Assembly (NCBI GenBank): GCA_023663285.1
Contig: JAMPHT010000002.1
Span: 70,932 to 114,966 of the forward strand
Length of the DNA: 44,035 nt
Direction of reading: 5' to 3'
Source: Bacillota bacterium
GTDB lineage: Bacteria > Bacillota > Clostridia > Lachnospirales > Lachnospiraceae
Positions 16,792-24,640 of the stretch are shown here, piece after piece (positions within the stretch are counted from its first letter, which is position 1; each line of letters begins with the position of its first letter). The notes beneath the pieces were generated by a model, which saw only the letters and a list, made by a program, of their open reading frames with translations, did no database searches and had not been told where the DNA came from. A program made the translations under genes and the position numbers.

Positions 16792-16820
16792 ATAGTAACA
16801 TATCGCGACCCAAAAAACAA
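16792..16820 (-). promoter_or_regulatory. Probable promoter of the leader-protein operon
   Basis: On the minus strand TTGTTT (16820-16815), a 17-bp spacer and TACTAT (16797-16792) lie ~90 bp upstream of gene B. The leader between has no clear terminator. It could serve gene B, gene A and, by read-through, the exporter and peptidase. Confidence 0.45.
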
Positions 16821-16853
16821 GTATCTTTCCCAAAATTGGCAAAAAATATGTGA

Positions 16854-18545
16854 CTATCTAATCAGCACCTCTTTCCCCCGGAATGCAAATCCATATTTGC
16901 GGATACATTCCCTGGGAATTCCTCTTTGAACAAGCGCCGTCTCATACTTCATCCTGTCTATCTGCTCCAGCGCGGCGGCCGCCGTCTCCTCCAGCGTCTT
17001 TTCCTTTGAATCCTGCACCTTAAACTCGATGATAATAGCACTGCCCATACCGTCAGCCGCCCCCTGCCTGGGCTCCAGCATGACGTCATACCTTCCAAAT
17101 CCGCTCTCTCTGTTGGATGTCAGCACATATCTGTCTGCCAGCTCCACCATCAGCCCCAATACAAAGCCATGGTAAAACCGTTCCGGCTCTTCCCCTGACG
17201 GCTGCTTTCCCGTATCAAAGAAACTGAAGGTCTGCAGCGCCACCCTGTTCATATAATCGTTCATCGCCTTCAGATCGTTCAGCAGTAACGCTTTAATAAA
17301 ATCATTATAGCTGTCCTCCGCCTCCGCAAACCAATCCCGGATCATCTCGGTGAACATAATGCAGACTTCCCTGTTTGTCAACGAAAGCGTATAAAGCCAC
17401 CGACCTGTTTCCTCAACAAATTCAACAGCTTCCGCTTTCAGATAGCCGCCGGCAAGCAGAAGGCTCCAGATTGCATTCTTTTTCCCGTTCAGCTGATCAT
17501 ATACGATCCGCTCATCCAATTCCATTGTAATACTTTCGCCCTGCATCAGCTTCTCAAAATCCTGCTTTACGCTCCTGTTTCCCTCTCGGATCAGCTTTCC
17601 AACCAGGCTGTTGGAACTGGTGTTGGCCCAGTAGGTGGCGTATTTTCCTGTTTTCAGATAGTTCAAAATAGACCATGGATTATAAATATCCCTGCTCTCT
17701 CCAAAAACAAAGCCGTCATACCACCTTTTGACCTCGGCTCTGCTGTCTCCCATCCCGTATTCATCCAACGCCGAAAAAACTTCTTCCTCCGTAAAGCCAA
17801 AGCTGTCCGAATAGGACTTCGATGTGGTAGTTACGACCTCCAGATTATTCAGATCGGAAAAAACAGATTCTTTACTAACTCTGGTGATTCCGGTCATAAC
17901 AGCCCGCTCCAGATACGGATTTGTCTTAAACGCCGCATTGAACAGATTTCTGGTAAATTCCGCCAACTCTCCCCAAAATCCTCTGACATAGGCTTCCTGC
18001 ATGGGCGTATCATACTCATCCAGCAGGATGATCACCTTTTTCCCATAATATCGGGACAAATAATCTGATAAGGCATTTAAGGCATTGACTGCTATATAGT
18101 CCTCCATCTCAGCAGATACTTTTCTGAAAATTTTCTTTTCGTCCTCATTCATGCAGTCGCTGGCAAGCAGATAATCATGCTTGTTGTACAGATCCTTTAT
18201 GATTTGACATATTTGTTTTCTGATATTTGAAAAGGAATTCCCCTTTACATTTGCAAACGAAAGGCTGATCACAGGATAGGAACCCTGCAGCTGTCTGTAG
18301 CTTTCATCCTGCCATATAGAAAGTCCCTTGAACAAATCTCCCCGATCTTCATATTTCAGCGAAAAAAAACATTCCAGCATACTCATATTCAGGGTTTTTC
18401 CAAAGCGTCTGGGACGAGTGATCAAGGTAACGGCATCCCCGCTTTCCCACCATTCCCTGATAAAGGCTGTCTTATCGATATAAAAATAATTATTTTGAAT
18501 CAAGCGTTCAAAATCCTGATGCCCAATGCCGACGGTCCTTCCCAT
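16854..18545 (-). CDS. AAA-ATPase-like / PD-(D/E)XK nuclease family protein (DUF1703 type), copy 1
   Basis: 563 residues. The N-terminal AAA-ATPase-like domain has the modified P-loop TRPRRFGKTLN and Walker B VIILLDEYDTP. The C-terminal PD-(D/E)XK nuclease fold has GRYDVMLEP and AIIIEFKV (Asp and Glu-x-Lys). These proteins are abundant in gut anaerobes. Their role is unproven; nucleic-acid cleavage or defence is proposed for the group. The ATG has AGGAGG four bases upstream. A second, diverged copy lies at 20491-22071. The gene separates the leader-protein operon from the type III toxin relic. Confidence 0.9.
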   Translation of the reverse strand: MGRTVGIGHQDFERLIQNNYFYIDKTAFIREWWESGDAVTLITRPRRFGKTLNMSMLECFFSLKYEDRGDLFKGLSIWQDESYRQLQGSYPVISLSFANVKGNSFSNIRKQICQIIKDLYNKHDYLLASDCMNEDEKKIFRKVSAEMEDYIAVNALNALSDYLSRYYGKKVIILLDEYDTPMQEAYVRGFWGELAEFTRNLFNAAFKTNPYLERAVMTGITRVSKESVFSDLNNLEVVTTTSKSYSDSFGFTEEEVFSALDEYGMGDSRAEVKRWYDGFVFGESRDIYNPWSILNYLKTGKYATYWANTSSNSLVGKLIREGNRSVKQDFEKLMQGESITMELDERIVYDQLNGKKNAIWSLLLAGGYLKAEAVEFVEETGRWLYTLSLTNREVCIMFTEMIRDWFAEAEDSYNDFIKALLLNDLKAMNDYMNRVALQTFSFFDTGKQPSGEEPERFYHGFVLGLMVELADRYVLTSNRESGFGRYDVMLEPRQGAADGMGSAIIIEFKVQDSKEKTLEETAAAALEQIDRMKYETALVQRGIPRECIRKYGFAFRGKEVLIR

Positions 18546-18655
18546 GCTGCCTCCTGCGGAATATTCCTATATTTAGTAAATCTCATACATTGATTACAGC
18601 TTATGAATGACTGCCCGATTTGTCACGATTATTTTATGCAGCATATATGAAACCG

Positions 18656-18684
18656 TTGACATATTTCCCTGTCTTACGTATAAT
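18656..18684 (+). promoter_or_regulatory. Consensus promoter of the type III toxin-antitoxin relic
   Basis: TTGACA (18656-18661), a 17-bp spacer and TATAAT (18679-18684), a perfect sigma-A consensus on the plus strand. Transcription would start near 18691 and run through the RNA antitoxin region into the toxin fragment. Confidence 0.75.
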
Positions 18685-18690
18685 AATATT

Positions 18691-18780
18691 GACGAGTAGT
18701 GATACTCAAAAAGCGGTGTACCCTACCAAATCAAGTGGGAGTCAAAAAACGAAGGGCTGAGCCACAATGTTCAGCCCTTC
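18691..18780 (+). ncRNA. Probable ToxI-type RNA antitoxin remnant of a type III toxin-antitoxin locus
   Basis: The transcript from the promoter at 18656-18684 begins here. It holds one repeat-like unit (GATACTC, then AAAAAGCGGTGTACCC, then a second AGTC with six A), then a 10-bp hairpin (GAAGGGCTGA/TCAGCCCTTC, 18751-18780) directly before the toxin start. Promoter, short repeats, hairpin terminator and toxN is the standard type III order. Functional loci carry several repeats; here about one is left. The identification rests mainly on the toxin fragment. Confidence 0.5.
18751..18780. terminator. Hairpin between RNA antitoxin and toxin fragment
   Basis: GAAGGGCTGA and TCAGCCCTTC pair perfectly over 10 bp with a 10-base loop. 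On the plus strand the U tract is weak (ACCTTTGG), giving partial termination as expected between ToxI and toxN. On the minus strand a run of six T follows, so it would also stop minus-strand transcription. Confidence 0.65.
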
Positions 18781-18798
18781 ACCTTTGGAGAGAATGCT

Positions 18799-19050
18799 AT
18801 GAATTTTTCTTTTTACACAGACTTCAATAACATGATACCCGTACCAGCGGAATGCCTGACAAAGGTAGAACTCCGAATTCTGGAAACCGATGCAAAGCCT
18901 GATATTGATTACAAAAACCTGCTCTCTAACCAACTGTCATGGTGTAACTCCCATAAAGACACTATATTAAAGCAAGCCGAAAAACTATACAATATGATCA
19001 TACACGGAAAAGCCTGGAAAAATCTGGCGGGGCGCTGCTGCGATATATCC
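18799..19050 (+). pseudogene. ToxN/AbiQ-family type III toxin, internally deleted and 3'-truncated
   Basis: After a GGAGAG site the frame starts MNFSFYT, as ToxN/AbiQ endoribonucleases do, then jumps to DFNNMIPVPAECLTKVELRI and YKNLLSNQLSWCNSHKDTI...KAWKNLAGRCCD, which match the second half of that family. About half of the usual ~170 residues, including the N-terminal active-site part, is missing. The frame then loses similarity around 19045 and runs into the antisense of the response-regulator gene. ToxN is an RNase held by ToxI RNA. This copy should be dead. It is the only plus-strand gene between 0.2 and 22 kb. Confidence 0.75.
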
Positions 19051-19061
19051 CCTACACTGCT

Positions 19062-20423
19062 TTACTGCACCTTACTCCTCTTTTCAAAGAAATCGTCAAT
19101 GCTCGCCTTGATCTCCTTCTCCGGCATGGTCTTTAACAGATACCCCTCCGGTTTTAAGGCGATTACCTTTTTGACGCTCTCCCGATCCCCCCTGCCGGTC
19201 AGGAAAAATACCGGAGTATCCGCCATATCCGTCTCCGAGCGAATCATCTCAAGGGCCTGCTTCCCGTCGCAGATGGGCATTTCATAATCCAGCAGCACCA
19301 GATCCGGTCTGTTCAGCGCTATCTTCTTGATCGCAGATATGCTGGAGCTTGCTTCTATCACTTCATAGTCGCTGCAAAGCAGCTTACACATACTGGCCCG
19401 CAGGAAATCCGAGTCGTCCACCACAAGGATCTTACGCTTTTCCCTTGCCCGTTCCTCCTTTTCCCTGTCCAGATAGTTATGAATGATGCCCATGGCGTGC
19501 TGTGCGTCGATGGCAGGGGAAAGCTTTCCGTTGACCGTACCTGAAGAGGTCGCATAGAATGCAAAATACCCTTTCCCTGTGTCAAACAGCAGGCTGCACA
19601 GTTTCTCGTCCCGCTCATAAGACTTTACGATCTGCTCATGGGTCAGCAGACTCTCCTTTTCCAGGGTCAGAAGGTCTATGGCCGGGAAGTTCTCCCTGAC
19701 CTGCTCTAAGAACTGACGGGCCACATACCGGATCACATTGATCACCATGTCGTCAACTCTCGGATATTCCACATTCAGTATCTTGCCCACCACGCTGAGC
19801 ACAAAGCGCTCCTCCATAATGAGGGTCACTTCCCACTTGTTTTTCTGTTCTCCCCGGTAGCAGAACCGACAGCAGATCATCTTGCCGAAATTCTCCCCGG
19901 CGTACTGCTCGCTGATAAGCTTTGCAGGAAAGCCCACTACCTCCTTAGTCAGCTGCATGATCACCGTCTCAAGCGCCTCTATCTCTTTTCCCGGCAGAAG
20001 CTTCACCCGCTTGGCGGCAGGCTTTTTCATTGCGATCCTCTGATCCTCCGTCTTGGTATGGGCGATCACCCAGCCGATGCAGACCCCCAGGAAATGCTTG
20101 ACGGCCTCCTCCGAATACTGTGTCTCCTCCAGCTCCGCTTCCAGAGAGGGAAGGGTATGGTATCGAAAATCGTCATGCAGGCGCTTATGTATCTCGTACT
20201 CTTCATGCTGGATGGACTGCATATAATTTTCCTCATGCTCAAAATGCTCCACCGTATGGTTTTTTAAGTATTTTATGCCCTCCCTGCACGCCCATTCACT
20301 TTTTTCTTCGCTCTCGATGATCCTGAGCAGCTTGTTCATGGTGGCAAAAAGCGTCTGATGCTCCTTGTCAATAAAATCCACATTGATTATATAGCGGTCA
20401 TCCCATTCAAGATGTCTCATCAC
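19062..20423 (-). CDS. Bacteriohemerythrin / CheX-like / receiver fusion protein
   Basis: 453 residues, three parts. Residues 1-135 are a bacteriohemerythrin with all seven di-iron ligands in place (H22, H60, E64, H79, H83, H122, D127), an O2- or redox-sensing four-helix bundle. Residues ~150-315 resemble a CheX-like phosphatase or sensor domain (weak call). Residues 331-453 are a receiver with acidic pair D336/D337, phospho-acceptor D379, T409 and K431. No output domain and no kinase gene is adjacent. It is probably an oxygen- or iron-linked signalling adaptor. Its 3' end abuts the broken toxN. It lies 67 bp behind AAA copy 2 on the same strand and may be cotranscribed. Confidence 0.85.
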   Translation of the reverse strand: MMRHLEWDDRYIINVDFIDKEHQTLFATMNKLLRIIESEEKSEWACREGIKYLKNHTVEHFEHEENYMQSIQHEEYEIHKRLHDDFRYHTLPSLEAELEETQYSEEAVKHFLGVCIGWVIAHTKTEDQRIAMKKPAAKRVKLLPGKEIEALETVIMQLTKEVVGFPAKLISEQYAGENFGKMICCRFCYRGEQKNKWEVTLIMEERFVLSVVGKILNVEYPRVDDMVINVIRYVARQFLEQVRENFPAIDLLTLEKESLLTHEQIVKSYERDEKLCSLLFDTGKGYFAFYATSSGTVNGKLSPAIDAQHAMGIIHNYLDREKEERAREKRKILVVDDSDFLRASMCKLLCSDYEVIEASSSISAIKKIALNRPDLVLLDYEMPICDGKQALEMIRSETDMADTPVFFLTGRGDRESVKKVIALKPEGYLLKTMPEKEIKASIDDFFEKRSKVQ

Positions 20424-20490
20424 CGTTCCCCCTTACCAGTACCATTAAAATATATTTTACTATATTCCTCCACTTTCGTCCAGACAAAAA

Positions 20491-22071
20491 TCAACTTTGC
20501 TTTTTCAGACGCTCTATCACGCAGCTATGCGGTTTATTGACGTTATCCCTGTCATAGCTTATTCCTACAGCCAGTATCTCACCCGTATATCCCTCGAAGC
20601 TTCCGGTATAATGCCTGTCCTTTATCTGCTGAATTGCGGCATGAGCTGACTTATCATATTTCAGTTCCACCACGATCGCCGGCTTACCTACAGAGGGCAG
20701 CGGTAAAAAAACAATATCGGCATAACCATGACCTGCCGGAAATTCCCTTATGAGTTTGTAATCCTTTCTTGCACTGTAATACGCAAGACCGATTGCACAA
20801 GCAAGGGAATTTTCATCATTATATGTCAGTATGGAAGCCGCTTCCGTATGCGCCCGGTCAAGCCCTGCGGCAACACTGGCAGCATCACCATTCAACGTAT
20901 CCTGCAGCAGCTTGTCTGATTCCTTCAGAATACGCATGATTTCCGGCCAGCCGCTGACACTCATGGCGTTTTTAAATTCTTCGCTGATTTCCCTGTTGGG
21001 AATAAATGCTGTTTCCTCCTCCGAATCATACGCAAGATATCCTAAATGGATCAGCAGCGTAAGCACATCGTCCTTTGTCTTGAAATTCTGCATATCATTC
21101 TGGAAGCTCCGGGTATTGACCCTGACGTATCCGCCTCCCAGCATATGCACAATATCTGCGCGCAGCCCGTCAAAGTCCATATCGATATAGATTTTCAGGG
21201 CCTCATAGGATTCCGTGGCCGTCCAATAATTTGAAAACCGATGTCGGGACATAGCCTCCACCACAGACTTGGGATTATAAATATGCTTAAAACTCATAAA
21301 CCGATATCCGTCATACCAACTGCCCGCCTCGGCAAAATCCATGCCATACCGCCTGCACAGTGCCTTTACCTCACTCTCCGTAAATCCTGTATATTCCTCT
21401 AAAGAGTTCTGATCTGTCATGGAAAGCTCCCTGAACATATTCAATGCCGAATGCAGACCGTACTTCTTCACAGGCAAAATACCCGTCATATAAACAAGCG
21501 CGACATATACCTGATCCTTAAAAAGATTTCTTAAAAAATCCAGATATTGTCTCTGCAGCGCCTCCGACTCCTGCCGTTCCCGCATGACACAGTCCCACTC
21601 ATCTATCAGAAAAATAAACTGCTTTTCCGTTTTTGCATAGATCCTTCTAAATGCAGCGGCAAGCCCCATATCCCGCCCCTGCAAAATATCCCCATATTCC
21701 TCCTTAAGATCCTCCAGTACCTCCTGCTCCAGATACTCTGTCACCTTCCCGGCAGGAGCCTCGATCAGGAACTGCTGCATATTCAGAAAAACCACATCAT
21801 ATTTATTCAAATGCTCATCAAAGCTTAGGCAGTTCTCGATCACTCTACCCGCAAACAGGTCTCCGGATTCACAGCCCCTGCTGTAATAAGCGGCCAGCAT
21901 CTTCAGCGCCATAGATTTCCCGAAACGCCGAGGCCTGCTGACACAGATATATTTCTGCTCTGTATTGATGAATTTGTTCATGTCTGCGATCAGACCCGTC
22001 TTGTCAACATAGATCTCCGAACGTACAGACTCCCAAAAGCCCTTATTCCCCGGATTCAGATAGATACCCAT
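20491..22071 (-). CDS. AAA-ATPase-like / PD-(D/E)XK nuclease family protein (DUF1703 type), copy 2
   Basis: About 526 residues from ATG 22071 (GAAAGG upstream). The frame is open to TTG 22110, but that lies within the promoter. P-loop SRPRRFGKSMALKM, Walker B FIFLIDEWDCV, and a C-terminal nuclease fold with GYADIVFLPLP and AIVVELKYDKS. Same architecture as the protein at 16854-18545 but only distantly similar, so the two are old paralogues or separate arrivals, not a fresh duplication. Function unproven. Divergent from the PqqD-HPrK-like gene. Confidence 0.9.
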   Translation of the reverse strand: MGIYLNPGNKGFWESVRSEIYVDKTGLIADMNKFINTEQKYICVSRPRRFGKSMALKMLAAYYSRGCESGDLFAGRVIENCLSFDEHLNKYDVVFLNMQQFLIEAPAGKVTEYLEQEVLEDLKEEYGDILQGRDMGLAAAFRRIYAKTEKQFIFLIDEWDCVMRERQESEALQRQYLDFLRNLFKDQVYVALVYMTGILPVKKYGLHSALNMFRELSMTDQNSLEEYTGFTESEVKALCRRYGMDFAEAGSWYDGYRFMSFKHIYNPKSVVEAMSRHRFSNYWTATESYEALKIYIDMDFDGLRADIVHMLGGGYVRVNTRSFQNDMQNFKTKDDVLTLLIHLGYLAYDSEEETAFIPNREISEEFKNAMSVSGWPEIMRILKESDKLLQDTLNGDAASVAAGLDRAHTEAASILTYNDENSLACAIGLAYYSARKDYKLIREFPAGHGYADIVFLPLPSVGKPAIVVELKYDKSAHAAIQQIKDRHYTGSFEGYTGEILAVGISYDRDNVNKPHSCVIERLKKQS

Positions 22072-22095
22072 AAATTTTAGCCTTTCGCTGCTTTT

Positions 22096-22135
22096 ATTAT
22101 AAAACCTCAAGAATACTATACAAATGCTAGCATTT
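22096..22135 (-). promoter_or_regulatory. Promoter of AAA copy 2 with overlapping palindrome
   Basis: TTGTAT (22123-22118), a 16-bp spacer and TATAAT (22101-22096) on the minus strand. A perfect 14-bp palindrome AAATGCTAGCATTT (22122-22135) abuts the -35 and is a candidate operator. It lies 40 bp from the divergent promoter at 22176. Confidence 0.55.
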
Positions 22136-22175
22136 AAGACATTTGACTGTCAAGCACATTTTCTCCTTCCGCGAG

Positions 22176-22204
22176 TTTACTTTTACTTTCAAATAAGATA
22201 TAAT
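22176..22204 (+). promoter_or_regulatory. Promoter of the PqqD-HPrK-like gene
   Basis: TTTACT (22176-22181), a 17-bp spacer and TATAAT (22199-22204) on the plus strand, ~60 bp before the ATG. The gene thus has its own control, apart from the minus-strand polysaccharide operon it faces. Confidence 0.6.
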
Positions 22205-22263
22205 GAGCGTTAGCGGGAAGAACGCGCCTGCTTATTACTAAAAACAAACACGGGAACACTCTT

Positions 22264-23451
22264 ATGAAGCAAAACGATAATTATATGCTCCACGAACTGA
22301 ACGGCGTCCCCTATCTCCTGCCTTTCGGACAGGGCGTGGCTGACCTGCGTCGGGGCGTTAGGATCAACCGGACCGGAGCCTACATCTGGGATCTGCTTGA
22401 TACGGAAATAACAGAGGAACAGATCCTCTCTCTCTGCGCCGCCCATTTTCACGCCGCTGACGAAGAGCTTCCGCAGCTTCAGGCGGATATATTGCAGTTT
22501 TTAAACAGCCTCCGGCTTTGGGGTCTGCTGCAGGAAGGATCCTGCCCTGCCGCTCCCGCCGCCGGAGACAGATACCTTTCTATCGGCGGACTGACTCTGT
22601 CCTTCACCGGCCCGGAAAAATATTTTTCCGCTGATTTTTCTGCCTTTTGCATACCCGCCGTTTCCCCGGACGCCATTGACCAGCGCTTTGAGCTTCGTCC
22701 CTTTGCCCCCGGCTCTCACCCCCTGGGCAGGATCCTGCTGCGCAACAGCCAGCTGCTGGTGCTGGAAAACGAGGTCGGCTATATCCTGGTCTTTCCGGCG
22801 GCGGAAAGTCCCCTGGAGATCCGGCTCTCCTCCGACGGTTCCCAGGTTTTGATCTTTGCCGGCGGGGAGCCCACAGAGCTTTTTGTAAAGGATATCTTCC
22901 ACGCCATCCGCCTCTGCTATCTCTTTCTGGCACAGCGAAAGGGTCTGTTTGCCCTGCACTCCGCCTCTCTTCTGTATCGGGACCACATCTGGCTGTTTTC
23001 CGGGCATTCCGGCGCCGGCAAGAGCACCCACACCAATCTCTGGAAGAGACTTTTACAGGTGCCCCTTGTCAACGGCGACTTAAACCTCCTGGAGCTGTCA
23101 GCAGCACAGAGCCCCAGAGTACACGGCCTGCCCTGGTGCGGCACCTCCGAAATATCCACCCCCGGCCTCTGGCCCCTGGGCGGCATCGTTTTCCTCAGAC
23201 AGGCTCCCAGTGATACTGTGGAACAGCTCCCTGAAGAGGAAAAACAATTATTGGTTGCACAGCATCTGATCTCTCCCGTCTGGACCAGGGAGCAGGCAGC
23301 CTTAAACCTCCATGGAGCGGAAACTGCAAGCAGACGTCTCCTTATCTGCCGCCTCTGCTGCACCAAGGAATCCACGGCTGTGGATACCGTCCGCGCCGTC
23401 ATGGATCAGTGGCTGGACGGCCTCACTTCCACAGCTTCATCTGCTCCATGA
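22264..23451 (+). CDS. PqqD-like domain fused to HPr-kinase-like P-loop kinase
   Basis: 395 residues. Residues 1-95 look like a PqqD-type peptide-binding (RRE) domain (GVRINRTGAYIWDLLDTEIT). Residues ~105-390 are an HPr kinase/phosphorylase-like domain with P-loop GHSGAGKS (247-254) and the downstream VNGDLNLLEL and GLWPLGGIVFL blocks. Such kinases occur in ribosomal-peptide clusters, where HPrK-like PadeK/PsmK phosphorylate lasso peptides, and in the SynChlorMet cassette. It is not the carbon-control HprK: the N-terminal domain and genomic setting differ. It is convergent with the nucleotidyltransferase, overlapping by 29 bp. The ribosome site is weak. The substrate may be the leader proteins or a sugar-linked acceptor; this is unknown. 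Confidence 0.8.
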   Translation: MKQNDNYMLHELNGVPYLLPFGQGVADLRRGVRINRTGAYIWDLLDTEITEEQILSLCAAHFHAADEELPQLQADILQFLNSLRLWGLLQEGSCPAAPAAGDRYLSIGGLTLSFTGPEKYFSADFSAFCIPAVSPDAIDQRFELRPFAPGSHPLGRILLRNSQLLVLENEVGYILVFPAAESPLEIRLSSDGSQVLIFAGGEPTELFVKDIFHAIRLCYLFLAQRKGLFALHSASLLYRDHIWLFSGHSGAGKSTHTNLWKRLLQVPLVNGDLNLLELSAAQSPRVHGLPWCGTSEISTPGLWPLGGIVFLRQAPSDTVEQLPEEEKQLLVAQHLISPVWTREQAALNLHGAETASRRLLICRLCCTKESTAVDTVRAVMDQWLDGLTSTASSAP

Positions 23452-24634
23452 CCCGACTGCGCTCCGAAGCCTTCCGCAGGATCGTGCGCCCTGAAACCCC
23501 TCGGATCTTCCGATTGTTCCGCAAAAATCTTATCAGTGTCACCACCCAGAGCACAGGCCATAGAGGGAACCATTTTCCTGCCCGTGGAAAGTTCAGATGC
23601 ATCTGATGCTGAAACTCCCAGACATAGCCCACAAGTCCGGGCTTTCGCAGTACTACCATTCGCTCTTTGGAGGACTTTCCGAATTCCTCCGCCTCCAGGA
23701 CCTCCCGCATAAAGCCCTCCGCCCTTAATTGCATCGGAAGCCCCATCCAGTCTACACGTTCCTTTTCCAACCCCAGATACTGACAGCAGGCTTTTGTTAC
23801 CATGTCGGAAAATCCCTTCACCCTGCTCTCCCGCACCAGCTCCAGATACCTTCTGCGCTCTTTCTCAGACACTTCCTCTCTCCATAATACCACCCAGTCG
23901 CAGAGGAACCGCAGTCCGAACCCGGAACGCAGAAAATGCTGCAGCATATGCAGAAGCAGTTCAAATGCGTGACAGCCATAATCCAGCATAGGCAGCTCCA
24001 CCCCCATGACCTCCCGTCGAACCCTGTGTTCCAGACACTCCGGCAGCTTTTCCTTCAGATATTCGTTTATCTGCTCATTGTCGAAGGGCTCCGCCAGCAT
24101 AGTATGGATCTCTGTCTCGATTCCCTCCTCCGTCACCAGCACCACATGATGCAGGGCAGGCTGCCGCTCCGCCACCCTGCAGCCGATCTTTTCCAGCTCC
24201 CTGCAGGCTGCCTCCAGATGTTCGGGATGTACCAGCAGGTCAATATCTCCCGCCTTGCGCAGCTCCGGTTCCGGGTAAGAGCGGGCTGCAGCGACACCCT
24301 TCAGCACTGCTACAGGGATCCCTGCTCCTTCCAGCTGCCGCACTGCCGCCCTGGTGGCAAAAAGCAGCCGATAGCTTTGCAGCACTATCCCCCTTGCCTC
24401 CTGTGCCACTGCTTTTCTAAGCTGCTCCGGAAGCTCCTCTGTTCCCATGCAGGGGTAACAGAGCAGGGAAAGCACGGAATGTCTGCGGGCCACCGTCTCC
24501 AGCCGATTCCAGTCCATCGTCTTTTTCACTTTTTCGTCCATTGCCGCCACTGCGCAGCTTTCCGCCGGCTCCTTCTCTGTCAGCCCCTCTCCCAGCAGCT
24601 GCAGTAGCAGATACTCTTCCTTACCTGTTTCCAT
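23423..24634 (-). CDS. NTP_transf_5 family nucleotidyltransferase
   Basis: 403 residues. The nucleotidyltransferase motif is LKG (111-113) followed by AGDIDLLVHPEHLE (128 onward), with Asp130 and Asp132 as metal ligands and IETEIHTML as the third block, the pattern of PF14907. A hydrophobic stretch near residues 360-375 may touch the membrane. Relatives occur beside HPrK-like kinases in lasso clusters; in the pseudomycoidin cluster PsmN works with the kinase to add sugar to a phosphorylated peptide. Here it is the last gene of the polysaccharide run, 6 bp after the flippase, and faces the HPrK-like gene. Confidence 0.82.
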   Translation of the reverse strand: METGKEEYLLLQLLGEGLTEKEPAESCAVAAMDEKVKKTMDWNRLETVARRHSVLSLLCYPCMGTEELPEQLRKAVAQEARGIVLQSYRLLFATRAAVRQLEGAGIPVAVLKGVAAARSYPEPELRKAGDIDLLVHPEHLEAACRELEKIGCRVAERQPALHHVVLVTEEGIETEIHTMLAEPFDNEQINEYLKEKLPECLEHRVRREVMGVELPMLDYGCHAFELLLHMLQHFLRSGFGLRFLCDWVVLWREEVSEKERRRYLELVRESRVKGFSDMVTKACCQYLGLEKERVDWMGLPMQLRAEGFMREVLEAEEFGKSSKERMVVLRKPGLVGYVWEFQHQMHLNFPRAGKWFPLWPVLWVVTLIRFLRNNRKIRGVSGRTILRKASERSRVMEQMKLWK

Positions 24635-24640
24635 ACGCCT

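Noticed and set aside
22264-23451. True carbon-control HPr kinase HprK
   Set aside because: The N-terminal domain is PqqD-like and the setting is a surface-glycan and export locus, so only the kinase fold is shared.
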